From contig JACKJS010000002.1 of NCBI GenBank assembly GCA_020637815.1, positions 186,001 through 250,000 of the forward strand: 64,000 nt of DNA, in the 5' to 3' direction. Positions within the stretch are counted from its first letter, which is position 1; each line of letters starts with the position of its first letter. Positions 9,795-18,351 of the stretch are shown piece after piece. A program made the position numbers and the translations under genes. Origin of the DNA: Hyphomicrobiaceae bacterium. Its GTDB lineage: Bacteria; Pseudomonadota; Alphaproteobacteria; Rhizobiales; Methyloligellaceae. The notes under the pieces are model-generated. The model worked only from the letters and a program-made list of their open reading frames with translations, was not told where the DNA came from and did no database searches.

Positions 9795-10244
9795 ATGCTC
9801 CTTCAGATCGGTCTCGGCAGCGCCATGATCGTCACGACGACGCTCGTCCAGGGCATCTTCACGATGCTCGGTGTCGAATACATGCAGCTTCGCACGTCCC
9901 GGCATCCGGCGCGCTCGCTATTTTTGCCGACGGTCCGGCTTTCCGGCTTCGTCCTTTGGCTGTTCCTCGCCACGATCATCGAAGTATGGATATGGGCGGC
10001 TCTTTATCGGCTGCTTGGCGCATTACAGTCGCTCGAGAAGGCCGTTTACTTCTCGACGGTGACGTTCACCACGCTGGGCTTTGGCGATATCACCCTCGAC
10101 GAAGAGTGGCGGCTGCTTTCGTCGTTCGAGGCTGCGAATGGACTGCTAATGTTCGGATGGTCGACGGCTCTCGTGTTTGCGGCCGTGAAATGGACGCACG
10201 AGTATCACGTTCAGCATCGAAACCATGGACCGTCGTATCATTGA
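9795..10244 (+). CDS. two-pore-helix K+ channel-like (Ion_trans_2) membrane protein
   Basis: This 149-residue membrane protein begins 3 nt after the RND pump stop. It has hydrophobic segments at about residues 3-28, 48-75 and 108-132, and a re-entrant pore loop with the potassium-channel filter signature TTLGFGD at 92-98, preceded by AVYFSTVTF. This matches the minimal Ion_trans_2 channel fold, with no RCK or cyclic-nucleotide domain, so gating would be through the membrane or a partner. Coupling to the efflux operon suggests the pump and a cation pathway are made together, perhaps to balance membrane potential during proton-driven export (inference). Confidence 0.85.
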   Translation: MLLQIGLGSAMIVTTTLVQGIFTMLGVEYMQLRTSRHPARSLFLPTVRLSGFVLWLFLATIIEVWIWAALYRLLGALQSLEKAVYFSTVTFTTLGFGDITLDEEWRLLSSFEAANGLLMFGWSTALVFAAVKWTHEYHVQHRNHGPSYH

Positions 10245-10304
10245 TCGCCGGCTGCGATCCGGTCGAAAACGTATGGTCCGATGGCGGATGTCGAACGCGG
10301 ACAG

Positions 10305-11645
10305 CTAGGCGAAAGTCCGGAAGACGGGCTTGACCGGACGGCCCGCGAGGTAGTGTTCGAGACCGTCGTCGAGCGCCCGGCGGTAGACGGCGAACGCCTC
10401 GTCGAAGGCGTCGATCGTCCGGTCGATATCGGCCTCCGAATGCGAATAGTTGACCACCAGGGACGAGGCGAGGATGCCCCGCCTCAGGAGTTCTTGAAGC
10501 ATCAAGGTCCGGAGCGGTTGAGAGGGCTGGCCGGCCCGGTCGCGCGATCCAAAAACCAAACAACAGGGACGCCCAAGGATCGGAACTTGTTCCGTGACGC
10601 CATGCAGGCTCGCGGCCTGACGCAGGCCCTCCGATAGGCGCGTGCCCCGGGACCAGAGCGTTTCGATCACGGGTTCGGTCTCGAACACGCGCATGGTTGC
10701 CATCGCGGCCGCCAAAGCATGGGTCTCCCCGCCATGGGTCGTCGAGAGCAGGAACACGCGCTCCCGGTCGTGATCCATGCCGCCGAGCCGCATCAGCTCG
10801 CGCCGTCCCGCAAGGGCCGAAACGGAGAAGCCGTTGCCGAGGCCCTTGCCGAAACACGACAAGTCGGGCTGGACCTTGTGAAAGGCCTGCGCGCCGCCAT
10901 TGTGCCAGCGGAAGCCGGTAATCATCTCGTCGAGAACGAAGACCGTGCCGTGCCGGTCGCACAGCGCGCGTAAGCCCGGCAGAAATTCGGGAAGCGGGGG
11001 CGTCTCCTTCTCGGCTTCGAGAACGACGGCCGCGATTTGACCGGGGTAGGCGTCGAAGAGCGCCTCGAGGCTCGCAAGATCGTTGTAGGGGAACTTGAGA
11101 ACGAGGCTTCGGGTCCCCTCCGGAATTCCATTGTGCATCGGCGTTGTGCCGATAAACCAATCGTCGGTCGAGAAGAACGGCTGGTCTCCGCAAATCGCGA
11201 TCATCTTCCGGCCGGTTACCGCGCGGGCGAGGCGCACGGCGCCGCTCACCGCATGGGAGCCATCCTTGCAGAACTTCACCATGTCCGCGGTCGGAACGAG
11301 GCGGAGGAATTGTTCCGCGCAGTCGAGTTCGATCTGCGCGGGACGAATGAAATTGGATCCCAGAGGAAGCTGCTCTCGCGCGGCCTCGATCACGGCGGGA
11401 AAGGCGTGGCCAAGCGTCACGGCGCGCAGGCCAGATCCGTATTCGATAAATTCGTTGCCGTCGGCGTCCCAGACATGGGCGCCCGAGCCGCGCACGATCA
11501 CTGGAGCCATGTGCTCGGGGAATTGATCGATACCCTTCGCGTAGGTGTGACTGCCGCCGGGGATGACATGGGCAAGTTTGGTGTTGAGCTCGTCCGAACG
11601 GTCAAAGCTCAGTAGGCTGTGCGAATTGGAAAGCTTGGTCGGCAT
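10305..11645 (-). CDS. class III PLP aminotransferase, glutamate-1-semialdehyde aminomutase-like
   Basis: The 446-residue protein belongs to the class III aminotransferase fold, closest in look to HemL-type aminomutases (VIPGGSHTY, G-YGSGLRAV-LGH). The PLP lysine is Lys267 in CFGKGLGNG; the cofactor-binding Asp and Glu are at 239-240 (VLDEMITGFR). Homologues of this type in surface-polysaccharide clusters are usually annotated as GSA-aminotransferase-like, but are thought to aminate other carbonyl substrates. It sits between the efflux operon and the export lipoprotein, on the same strand as the latter, so I infer a role in making an amino component of the polysaccharide rather than haem. The C-terminus is extended and ends close to the convergent channel gene. 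Confidence 0.88.
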   Translation of the reverse strand: MPTKLSNSHSLLSFDRSDELNTKLAHVIPGGSHTYAKGIDQFPEHMAPVIVRGSGAHVWDADGNEFIEYGSGLRAVTLGHAFPAVIEAAREQLPLGSNFIRPAQIELDCAEQFLRLVPTADMVKFCKDGSHAVSGAVRLARAVTGRKMIAICGDQPFFSTDDWFIGTTPMHNGIPEGTRSLVLKFPYNDLASLEALFDAYPGQIAAVVLEAEKETPPLPEFLPGLRALCDRHGTVFVLDEMITGFRWHNGGAQAFHKVQPDLSCFGKGLGNGFSVSALAGRRELMRLGGMDHDRERVFLLSTTHGGETHALAAAMATMRVFETEPVIETLWSRGTRLSEGLRQAASLHGVTEQVPILGRPCCLVFGSRDRAGQPSQPLRTLMLQELLRRGILASSLVVNYSHSEADIDRTIDAFDEAFAVYRRALDDGLEHYLAGRPVKPVFRTFA

Positions 11646-11776
11646 GCGCTGTCGCCTCTACGTCCTGGCGCGGCGCGGTAGTTCGATGGGTTCGCCGCGA
11701 TGGGCGAACGCTATCCGGCAAACTTCTATCTTTCGTTACCGGCGCTACCCCGCAGCCGTGCTTGCCCCGAGCCCGC

Positions 11777-12448
11777 CTAGAACAGGCGTTGGAGGACGTA
11801 AATAGTATCGCCTGGCTGGATGGGATAGTCGGTTGGGACCATGACGGTGGACATGACGCCGTCGAAGCGGCGGGTGATCCGGACCATGCGTTTCTTGGCG
11901 CGGGGGGTATAGCCTTCCGCGATGGCGACGGCCTCTTCGACGGTGAGGGCGTGGGCATAAGGATACTGCCCGGGCCGCGTGACCTCGCCGAGGATGTAGA
12001 AGGGCCTGTAGGTGACCACCTCGGCGGTGACCTTGGGGTCCTTGATATATTGGGCCCTGAGCTTGCGGGCGATCTGGTTGGAGAGTTCGCCCGTGGTGAG
12101 GCCGCGGGCGCGCACCTGTCCGATCAGCGGGATGGCGACGGTGCCCGAGGCGCTGACGGTGTAGACGTTCGAGAGGTTCTGCTGGCCGAACACGATGACG
12201 CGGACCCGGTCGCCGGAGTCCAGCGAGTAGGTGGCGAAGGGCACGACGGGGACGCCGGGCGGGGCGCGGCCGGCGCCGGGCGGATAGGCCTGGCCGGGTC
12301 CGGGCAAGGGCGCGGGGGTGGACAGGGCGAAATCTGGCGTGGTGAGGCCCGGAATGGCGCTTCCCTTGCAGCCCGACAGGCCGCTCGTGAGGACGGCAAG
12401 CAACAGGATGAGGATTTTGGCGCTGACCGTGATACGGCACGTGGTCAT
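11777..12448 (-). CDS. outer-membrane polysaccharide export lipoprotein (GumB/Wza family)
   Basis: The start is ATG 12448; the longer open frame to 12628 has no family support. Residues 1-27 are a lipoprotein signal with lipobox LSGC, Cys27 being the lipidated residue. A proline-rich linker follows, then the poly-export domain (YSLDSGDRVRVIVFGQ, GTVAIPLIGQVRARG, LRAQYIKDPKVTAEV) and one SLBB-type segment (FYILGEVTRPGQYPY). At 223 residues it is the short GumB form, not the longer Wza that carries its own C-terminal amphipathic helix. It forms the outer-membrane exit for the polymer and works with the chain-length protein at 14747-16855. It is divergent from the initiating transferase. Confidence 0.93.
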   Translation of the reverse strand: MTTCRITVSAKILILLLAVLTSGLSGCKGSAIPGLTTPDFALSTPAPLPGPGQAYPPGAGRAPPGVPVVPFATYSLDSGDRVRVIVFGQQNLSNVYTVSASGTVAIPLIGQVRARGLTTGELSNQIARKLRAQYIKDPKVTAEVVTYRPFYILGEVTRPGQYPYAHALTVEEAVAIAEGYTPRAKKRMVRITRRFDGVMSTVMVPTDYPIQPGDTIYVLQRLF

Positions 12449-12933
12449 GAAGCGGCTCCAGGACGTCTCTACGGTCCCGAACCTACCCCTTGCATGGTTA
12501 ATAAATGCTGAGGACCCGTGCCAAAACGGGCGGAAGCCCCACGTCAGACGACAGCGGAATGTCCACCGTATACGGTTTGGTCCTTCAGCGGCCGTCCCGC
12601 CGCTCTCCAAAGCCAAAATACGCCGCACATTCTCGATTGTTCGCTCTCGTCCAAAAGCGGTCCACCCGGTCCAACATGCGGCTCAAAGCGGGACTCCTTA
12701 CCGTTAATTAAGTGTGGTCCGTCGGGAAGCCAGGGCTTAGAGGCTTCGAAAGAAATTCCATATACATCAGATAGTTGTTGTGGCTCTGAGAAATGGCCGC
12801 TCGCGGGTTCGATCTGCCAAGGCAAGGCATGCACCTTGCATCCCTTTGAGGCAGAGCCCACCTCCCAGCAGTGCTGAAACCTGGGGTGGTTGGGTATCCT
12901 AGGTTTGGCGACGTGCCGTTAGGGGTTCTGCCG
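12449..12933. other. divergent intergenic region (485 bp)
   Basis: This is the shared upstream region of the export lipoprotein (minus) and the initiating phosphoglycosyl transferase (plus). It must contain both promoters. It holds AT-richer patches near 12495-12505 and 12700-12715 (a TTAATTAA) compared with its surroundings. I see no convincing -35/-10 pair, no long inverted repeat and no supported reading frame. Confidence 0.5.
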
Positions 12934-14379
12934 ATGACTGACACCGCGAATATGGCGACGTTTAAGACGGGGCCTTCGCACCGCCTGCCGCTGCTACTTG
13001 GCCGGACTTTGAAAGTGGTTTGGCCTTTGGCGGATGCCTTGGTGATCGTCGGCCTGGCGATCCTTTCGGGATTATCCTATCACGGGCTCGTCTACGGCTC
13101 GCCGGGGCCGGTCGTCGAATATGTACAGATCGGGGTTGCGGTTGCCGCTTTCCGGCTGCTCTTGCAACAGCCTTTGGCCTTTGGGTCCACGCGGCCCCGG
13201 GGGTCGCTGCGTTTTCAGTTCTATCTCTGGAACGCGGCCTTTCTCGGCGTCATCGCGTTCGCCTTCCTCGCCAAGATTTCGCACGACTATTCGCGCGGCG
13301 TCATTCTGCTCTTCTATTTCGTCGGGTTGCCGGCGCTCGTGATTTGGCAGCTGGCTTGGAAACGGCTCGTCCGTGAAGGCTATAGCTCCGGTGCGCTTGC
13401 CGTTCACCGGGTGCTTCTGATCGGCACGGAAGACAAGATCGACGAGTTCAAGCTGAAGCATGCGCCGTCCCAATTCGGTCTGATCGTCAGCGATGTCGTG
13501 ACCTGGCCGAAACAGGCTCTCGACGATACGCTGGCGGGCCGTGCCGCCTTGAAAGAAGGCGTCCGGCGGGTGATCGAGCTTGTGCGCGTTTCCGGGGTCA
13601 ACGAGGTTGTGCTTCTGCTCCCGTGGTCTTGCACCGGGGCGATCAACGCCTGTGCCGACATGCTCATGACCGCACCGGTCAAGGTCCGTCTCGGACCCGA
13701 GGCCATCTTCGACCGGTTCTTCCAAGTTCCCATGTCCCAGCTCGGATCGGCGACGACGCTCAATCTCGTTCGCCCGCCGCTGACGACGGTCGAGATCGCG
13801 GTGAAGCGGCTGATCGACTTTGTCGGCGCGACATCCGTCCTTATACTGACATTTCCATTGCTCCTCCTGGTCGCGCTTGCGATCAAGCTCGATTCGCCAG
13901 GGCCAGTTCTGTTCCGGCAGCGCCGCTTGGGCTTCAATCAGCGGGAATTCGAGATCTACAAGTTTCGCACCATGTCCGTGACGGAAGACGGCAACGCCGT
14001 CACCCAAGCGGTCAAAGGCGATCCCCGCATCACGCGGCTGGGACGCCATCTGAGGCGCTGGAACATCGACGAGCTGCCGCAGCTCGTAAACGTCGTGCGG
14101 GGCGATATGTCTCTGGTCGGGCCGCGGCCGCACGCCCTCACGCACGATCGGGACTTCGAACTGCGTGTGGCGTCCTATGCCCGCCGGCATAACATCAAGC
14201 CGGGCATCACCGGCTGGGCTCAGGTGAACGGTTATCGCGGACCGACCGATACCGTCGAGAAGGTCGAGGCCCGCGTGGATCACGACCTGTACTACATCGA
14301 CAATTGGTCGCTCGTGCTCGACATGTACATTCTGATGCTGACGGTTCTGTCGCCCAAGGCGTATCGCAACGCTCTTTAG
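12934..14379 (+). CDS. undecaprenyl-phosphate sugar phosphotransferase (polyprenyl glycosylphosphotransferase, GumD/WcaJ type)
   Basis: This 481-residue enzyme starts lipid-linked repeat-unit synthesis by moving a hexose-1-phosphate, usually glucose, from UDP-sugar onto undecaprenyl phosphate in the inner membrane. The N-terminal half has about four membrane segments and a Rossmann-like CoA-binding-3 domain (VHRVLLIGTEDK). The catalytic PF02397 domain begins at KRLIDFVGA, with a membrane hairpin, then SPGPVLFRQRRLG, FEIYKFRTM, RRWNIDELPQL, SLVGPRPH, and ends with PGITGWAQVNGYRG and DLYYIDNWS. ATG 12934 was chosen over the in-frame codon at 12871 because the family N-terminus is poorly conserved and AGGGG precedes it. 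It is the probable first step of the locus. Confidence 0.94.
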   Translation: MTDTANMATFKTGPSHRLPLLLGRTLKVVWPLADALVIVGLAILSGLSYHGLVYGSPGPVVEYVQIGVAVAAFRLLLQQPLAFGSTRPRGSLRFQFYLWNAAFLGVIAFAFLAKISHDYSRGVILLFYFVGLPALVIWQLAWKRLVREGYSSGALAVHRVLLIGTEDKIDEFKLKHAPSQFGLIVSDVVTWPKQALDDTLAGRAALKEGVRRVIELVRVSGVNEVVLLLPWSCTGAINACADMLMTAPVKVRLGPEAIFDRFFQVPMSQLGSATTLNLVRPPLTTVEIAVKRLIDFVGATSVLILTFPLLLLVALAIKLDSPGPVLFRQRRLGFNQREFEIYKFRTMSVTEDGNAVTQAVKGDPRITRLGRHLRRWNIDELPQLVNVVRGDMSLVGPRPHALTHDRDFELRVASYARRHNIKPGITGWAQVNGYRGPTDTVEKVEARVDHDLYYIDNWSLVLDMYILMLTVLSPKAYRNAL

Positions 14380-14746
14380 ACAGGTTCCTCTCGGCCGTTG
14401 GCGGCTCGGGTGCATTCGACGCCCGGGCCTCTTACCGTTCAGCGACCACGCTAAGCTTCCTCACGCCAAGCATCTTCACGCCAAGAATTCCTAGAGACGG
14501 TCAAGCATCGAGCCCGGTACCTGCGGACGAACCGCCGTGCAAGACCGTTGGCGTACAGATCGGCGTGCCAGGCTCGTGCCACGCTTATGTGGAGTGTCCG
14601 GACCTTCGCTGAGGCCTATCGGGCATCGGCAGGGGAGGCCGGCAAGGCGAGCCTAGCAGCGGACCGCCCATCGGCACGGAGAGTCGTGCGGATATCAGCT
14701 GCTTGCGTGCGCTGATCCCCATCCGGGAGCCGTGCCTCGGAAAGCG
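14380..14746. other. convergent intergenic region (367 bp)
   Basis: This lies between the stops of the initiating transferase (plus) and the chain-length protein (minus). It contains a 10-nt direct repeat (TCACGCCAAG near 14460 and 14474) and no supported gene. I could not identify a clear stem-loop with a T-run, although one terminator per strand would be expected. Confidence 0.45.
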
Positions 14747-16855
14747 CTAGGCGTTCGCCATAGTGAGGACAGCGGCGCAGTGACGGCCATGGGCCATGTC
14801 CAGGAGATCGGAGGCGGCGCTGGCGGCAGCCTTCGGCGACATGGAGGATGGCTGCGAGACCAGCAGTACGGCCTCCGAGATCGACATCAGCGGCGCCGTG
14901 TTCGGTTCGCCCTTCAGAAGCCCGCCATCGACGATCGTCAGCTCGAAATTGTGCGCGAGGGTTTGCAGTTCCCCGGTCCGCACGCGGCCGCCCGTATTTT
15001 GGCCGCCGTCTTCGAGGGAAAGGAACGAGAGTCCAAGCTGTGCGTCGGTCACAACCTGGTCGCGGTAGCGGGGACCTGCTTCGCCCCGGCCCAGCATTTG
15101 GGTCAGCATCGGGTTCGAGCTGCTGGCGTCGATCAGCAGGGTGCGGATACCGGACGATGCCGCCGCGACAGCGAGGCTGAGCGCGACGGCGGTCTTGCCT
15201 TCCCGCGGCAAGGCAGAGGTCAGCATCACGATCCGCGGTTGGCCGGACCCGCGAAGATCCATGACATCGCCGAGGAGGCTGAAAATCGCAGCCCGGAATC
15301 GGGAATCCGGACCCCCGTCCAGCGTTTCAAGCGCGATGTCGTAGAGATTGGGCTGGCTCGGCTGGAAACGGCGCTTCATACCGGGAAGGCTTCGCCGGGG
15401 CTGAAGCCGCGGGATCGAGATCAGGGGCTGCAAGCCCGTCGTGGTGAGGAGTTCGGTCTCCGAATGGGTACGCCCGCCGAACAACTCGCGTCCGATCGCG
15501 AGCGCCGCGCCGAGAATGGGGCCAAACACCAGCGCCAACGCAAGAGTGAGAAGCTTCTTTGGCCAGCTCGGTTCCTGCGGAACCGCCGCGGGCGTGATCA
15601 CCCGTGCGTCAGGGGTGTAGACGCGTTCGGCCTCGTTCATCTGCTTCACGCGCGACAGGAAGCTCTCGTAGACCGTGCGGGTCGTCTCCGCCTCGCGCTC
15701 CAATTCGCGCAGCTTGATATAGGCGCTGTCATTGGTATTGGCTTCCTGACGCGACGAGGCGAGAGCCTTCTCGGCGGCGCGCAGCCGTTCCTTGGCCGCG
15801 TCGTTCTCGAGCTTGATGGCCTTGGCAATACGCTCGACCTCCGCCCGGATCAGCCCGCGCAGACGCTGCACTTCCGAGCGCGCCTGAACCATCGTTGGAT
15901 GCGACGGCAAGAGGCTCGCGCTGAGAATGGCCTCGCGGCGCGCGGCGGTCGCGTATTGGTCCCGCAAGCCCGTAATGGTCGAGGAGTTGATCGCCTCGGC
16001 GGTAACTTCCGGATCGATGCCGTTGCGGAGCAACTGCCGGACTTGATCGTATTTCGCCTGGGTTTGCGCCTGCGCCGTCTGGGCTTCCGTCAGCTTCTCG
16101 TTCAGCTGCTGCAGCTGGCGCGTGTCGATCAGGACATTGTTTTCCGAGAGCTGCAGGTTGTGCGTGGCGCGGAATTTCTGCACCTCGCTTTCGGCCTTCA
16201 GCAGACGTTCGCGCAAGGTCGCCAATTGGCCGTCGATCTGCGCGCTCACGCTCTTCGTTGTCTCGATCTTTTCGCTGGACTGGTCCTTGAGATAGGACGC
16301 GGCGATTGCCCGGGCGATGTCGGCCGATTTCGTCGGGCTCCGCGTCGTCACGGCGATCTGGATGACGTAGGTCTGATTGTCGCGCGAGACTTCGATGTTC
16401 TTGCGGAGCTCCTTGAGGGCAAAGTCCTCGGGGCTTGCCGGTGTGCCGGACGAGCTGCTCAGCAGGCTCAGGACGAATAGCACCACCCGCGTGGGGATAC
16501 TGCGCTCGGTGCCGTTGAACTCGGGATCCGCGACAAGATCCTGGGATTTCACCACCGGGCGAAGCACCGCATCGGAAGTGATCACCCGGACCTGGCTATC
16601 GACCAGTGCGAAATTGTCGCTCGCCGTGGTGCCGAGGCCAGATGGAATGACCTCGTTCTCCACGGTGTTCTTCTTCCGGGGATCGATCAGGATTTCGGTG
16701 AAGGCGGTGTATTGGGGTGTCGCCAGCAGGAGATAGGTCACCGCCAATGCGAGCACGGCGAGGGTCGTCACCGCGATCAGCTTGATCCGGCGCCGCAAGA
16801 TTCCCGCCAAGTCGCCGAGTTGGAGAGTCGAAACCGTCAGAGGCTCATGTTCCAT
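14747..16855 (-). CDS. Wzc-like polysaccharide co-polymerase with degenerate BY-kinase domain
   Basis: This 702-residue protein (start ATG 16855) controls chain length and export by bridging polymerase and export lipoprotein. It has a Wzz domain with TM1 near residues 25-45, a long periplasmic coiled-coil region (about 190-400), a PxxP-type TM2 entry (EPSWPKKLLTLALALVFGP), and a C-terminal cytosolic bacterial tyrosine kinase-like domain. Walker A is present (LPREGKTA, about residues 549-556). Walker A', normally DxD, reads DASSSNP, so the second Asp is Ser, and Walker B reads TIVDGG. The C-terminus ends MANA with no tyrosine cluster. The domain may bind nucleotide but is unlikely to autophosphorylate as Wzc does. 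Confidence 0.92.
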   Translation of the reverse strand: MEHEPLTVSTLQLGDLAGILRRRIKLIAVTTLAVLALAVTYLLLATPQYTAFTEILIDPRKKNTVENEVIPSGLGTTASDNFALVDSQVRVITSDAVLRPVVKSQDLVADPEFNGTERSIPTRVVLFVLSLLSSSSGTPASPEDFALKELRKNIEVSRDNQTYVIQIAVTTRSPTKSADIARAIAASYLKDQSSEKIETTKSVSAQIDGQLATLRERLLKAESEVQKFRATHNLQLSENNVLIDTRQLQQLNEKLTEAQTAQAQTQAKYDQVRQLLRNGIDPEVTAEAINSSTITGLRDQYATAARREAILSASLLPSHPTMVQARSEVQRLRGLIRAEVERIAKAIKLENDAAKERLRAAEKALASSRQEANTNDSAYIKLRELEREAETTRTVYESFLSRVKQMNEAERVYTPDARVITPAAVPQEPSWPKKLLTLALALVFGPILGAALAIGRELFGGRTHSETELLTTTGLQPLISIPRLQPRRSLPGMKRRFQPSQPNLYDIALETLDGGPDSRFRAAIFSLLGDVMDLRGSGQPRIVMLTSALPREGKTAVALSLAVAAASSGIRTLLIDASSSNPMLTQMLGRGEAGPRYRDQVVTDAQLGLSFLSLEDGGQNTGGRVRTGELQTLAHNFELTIVDGGLLKGEPNTAPLMSISEAVLLVSQPSSMSPKAAASAASDLLDMAHGRHCAAVLTMANA

Positions 16856-17213
16856 GGGTCGAAATGTCCATACTACGAGGCGGCGTGCCTCCGACGCCCC
16901 AAGAGCGTCTCCAGACATCCCAATGCAAAATCCATGCACTGAGCATCCTGGCGTTCGCGGCGAAATCGTTCCGCGTTCGCCGGCGGCAGTATCGGTCCAA
17001 AAGCTTACGGACGCCTTTAAGGCGCTGATTTTACAGCGTGATCGTTGGTCAATGAAGGGTTAACCACACGACGTTCCGACCGGCATTCGATGCTCTGGAG
17101 AGGTATATGGGGCAGCGCTATGCGATTGCAATTGCAGCCTGTTTCACGTTGGTGCGCCCATCGGGCGCGTGTGCCGTTGTGAACCAGTCCGACGCAACAA
17201 GTCGGCTGGATGC
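16856..17213. other. intergenic region upstream of the chain-length gene (358 bp)
   Basis: This separates the chain-length gene from the SDR epimerase, both on the minus strand. It holds a candidate minus-strand promoter (17028-17056) and a short palindrome GCCTT-T-AAGGC near 17012-17022. No supported gene was found; a short plus-strand frame at 17107-17298 has neither homology I recognise nor a good ribosome site. Confidence 0.45.
17028..17056 (-). promoter_or_regulatory. candidate sigma-70 promoter for the chain-length gene
   Basis: On the minus strand, TTCATT (17051-17056) and TAAAAT (17028-17033) are spaced by 17 nt and lie about 175 nt upstream of ATG 16855. The -10 box is good and the -35 box weak, so this is tentative. 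Confidence 0.25.
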
Positions 17214-18257
17214 TTATGCGGCGGCGGCTCTGGCGTTCCGGAGGTCGGCGTTGAGAAGGCCGTCGGCGAGCAATTTGCGGATATGCGCGATCCGCTGATA
17301 GCGCGGACCTTCGAACTCTTCCCAGGTAATATCGGCCTTCCGGTAGACCTCATAGAGTTCCTCGGCGCCTTTGCGCGCGTCCCATTGCGGCACGAATTTG
17401 GGGAGACGCTCCGCGATCTTGTCGAAGTTCACGCGGTAGGAGCGGGTGTCCGGCCCCGCGTCCGGCGCGAATTCGAGGCGGCAATCGGGCACCACCTCGG
17501 CCACGATCTCGGCGATGTCGCGAATGCGGTAGTTGTGCTCGGTCCGGCCGACGTTGAAGGCCTCGTTGAAGACGGCGTCCTCGGGGGCTTCGAGCGCGGC
17601 GATGAAGGCGCGCGAAATATCCGCGATATGAACGATGGGGCGCCAAGGCGTGCCGTCGGACTTGAGATAGATGCTCCCCTTGGTCACGGCCCAGGCCACG
17701 AGATTGTTGAGAACAATATCGAAGCGCAGGCGGGGCGAAACGCCATAGGCTGTCGCGGGCCGCATGAAGGTTGGGCAGAAATTGTCGCCGGCAAGCTTCG
17801 ACACGTCCTGCTCCGTGCGAACCTTGGAGATGCCGTAGGCGGTGAGCGGCTTCAGCTCGCCGGTCTCGTCGATCATGCCGTCCTTGGCGAGACCGTAATT
17901 GCTGCACGAGGACGCGAACAAGAAGCGCGAGACGCCCGCCTTCTTGGCGTGCTCGGCGAGCCGCACGCTGGCGTGGTGATTGATGTCGTAGGTCAGGTCT
18001 GGATCGAGATCGCTCAAGGGATCGTTCGACAGGCCAGCCAAATGGATGACGGCATCGAAGCCGTCGAGGTCGGATTGCTTGACGTCGCGCACATCGATGT
18101 CGAGCGTTTCAACCGGCCGGATTTCACCCCCTTCGGCAAACGTGCAGCGCCGGTAAAGGTCCGTGTCGCAGCCGACCACGTCGTGGCCCGCATCGATCAG
18201 CATCGGTACCATGACTTGCCCGATATAGCCCTGGTTTCCGGTCACCAACACGCGCAT
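17214..18257 (-). CDS. NAD(P)-dependent epimerase/dehydratase (extended SDR)
   Basis: The 347-residue protein is a full-length extended SDR acting on nucleotide sugars. The dinucleotide-binding motif TGNQGYIG is at residues 6-13, the Ser/Thr catalytic region SSCSNYG at 116-122, and the catalytic Tyr141-xxx-Lys145 pair in AYGISK. AGGAG precedes ATG 18257. It lies last in a minus-strand block after the 3,5-epimerase, C-methyltransferase and peptidase-like genes, opposite a CDP-glucose synthase gene. It could be the 4,6-dehydratase or a 4-reductase/epimerase of that CDP-sugar pathway; the sequence alone does not tell which. Confidence 0.92.
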   Translation of the reverse strand: MRVLVTGNQGYIGQVMVPMLIDAGHDVVGCDTDLYRRCTFAEGGEIRPVETLDIDVRDVKQSDLDGFDAVIHLAGLSNDPLSDLDPDLTYDINHHASVRLAEHAKKAGVSRFLFASSCSNYGLAKDGMIDETGELKPLTAYGISKVRTEQDVSKLAGDNFCPTFMRPATAYGVSPRLRFDIVLNNLVAWAVTKGSIYLKSDGTPWRPIVHIADISRAFIAALEAPEDAVFNEAFNVGRTEHNYRIRDIAEIVAEVVPDCRLEFAPDAGPDTRSYRVNFDKIAERLPKFVPQWDARKGAEELYEVYRKADITWEEFEGPRYQRIAHIRKLLADGLLNADLRNARAAAA

Positions 18258-18351
18258 GATATTCTCCTTCCGGCTTCGTTCGTTCGGACGATATGTGGTA
18301 TGTGTGCACGGCCGGTGCCAGCCGGTCCGTGCCAAATCGCAACACTCGGCG

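Noticed and set aside
14732..16480. 582-residue plus-strand frame over the chain-length gene
   Set aside because: Antisense shadow of the Wzc-like gene, Arg/Gly-rich with no family match.
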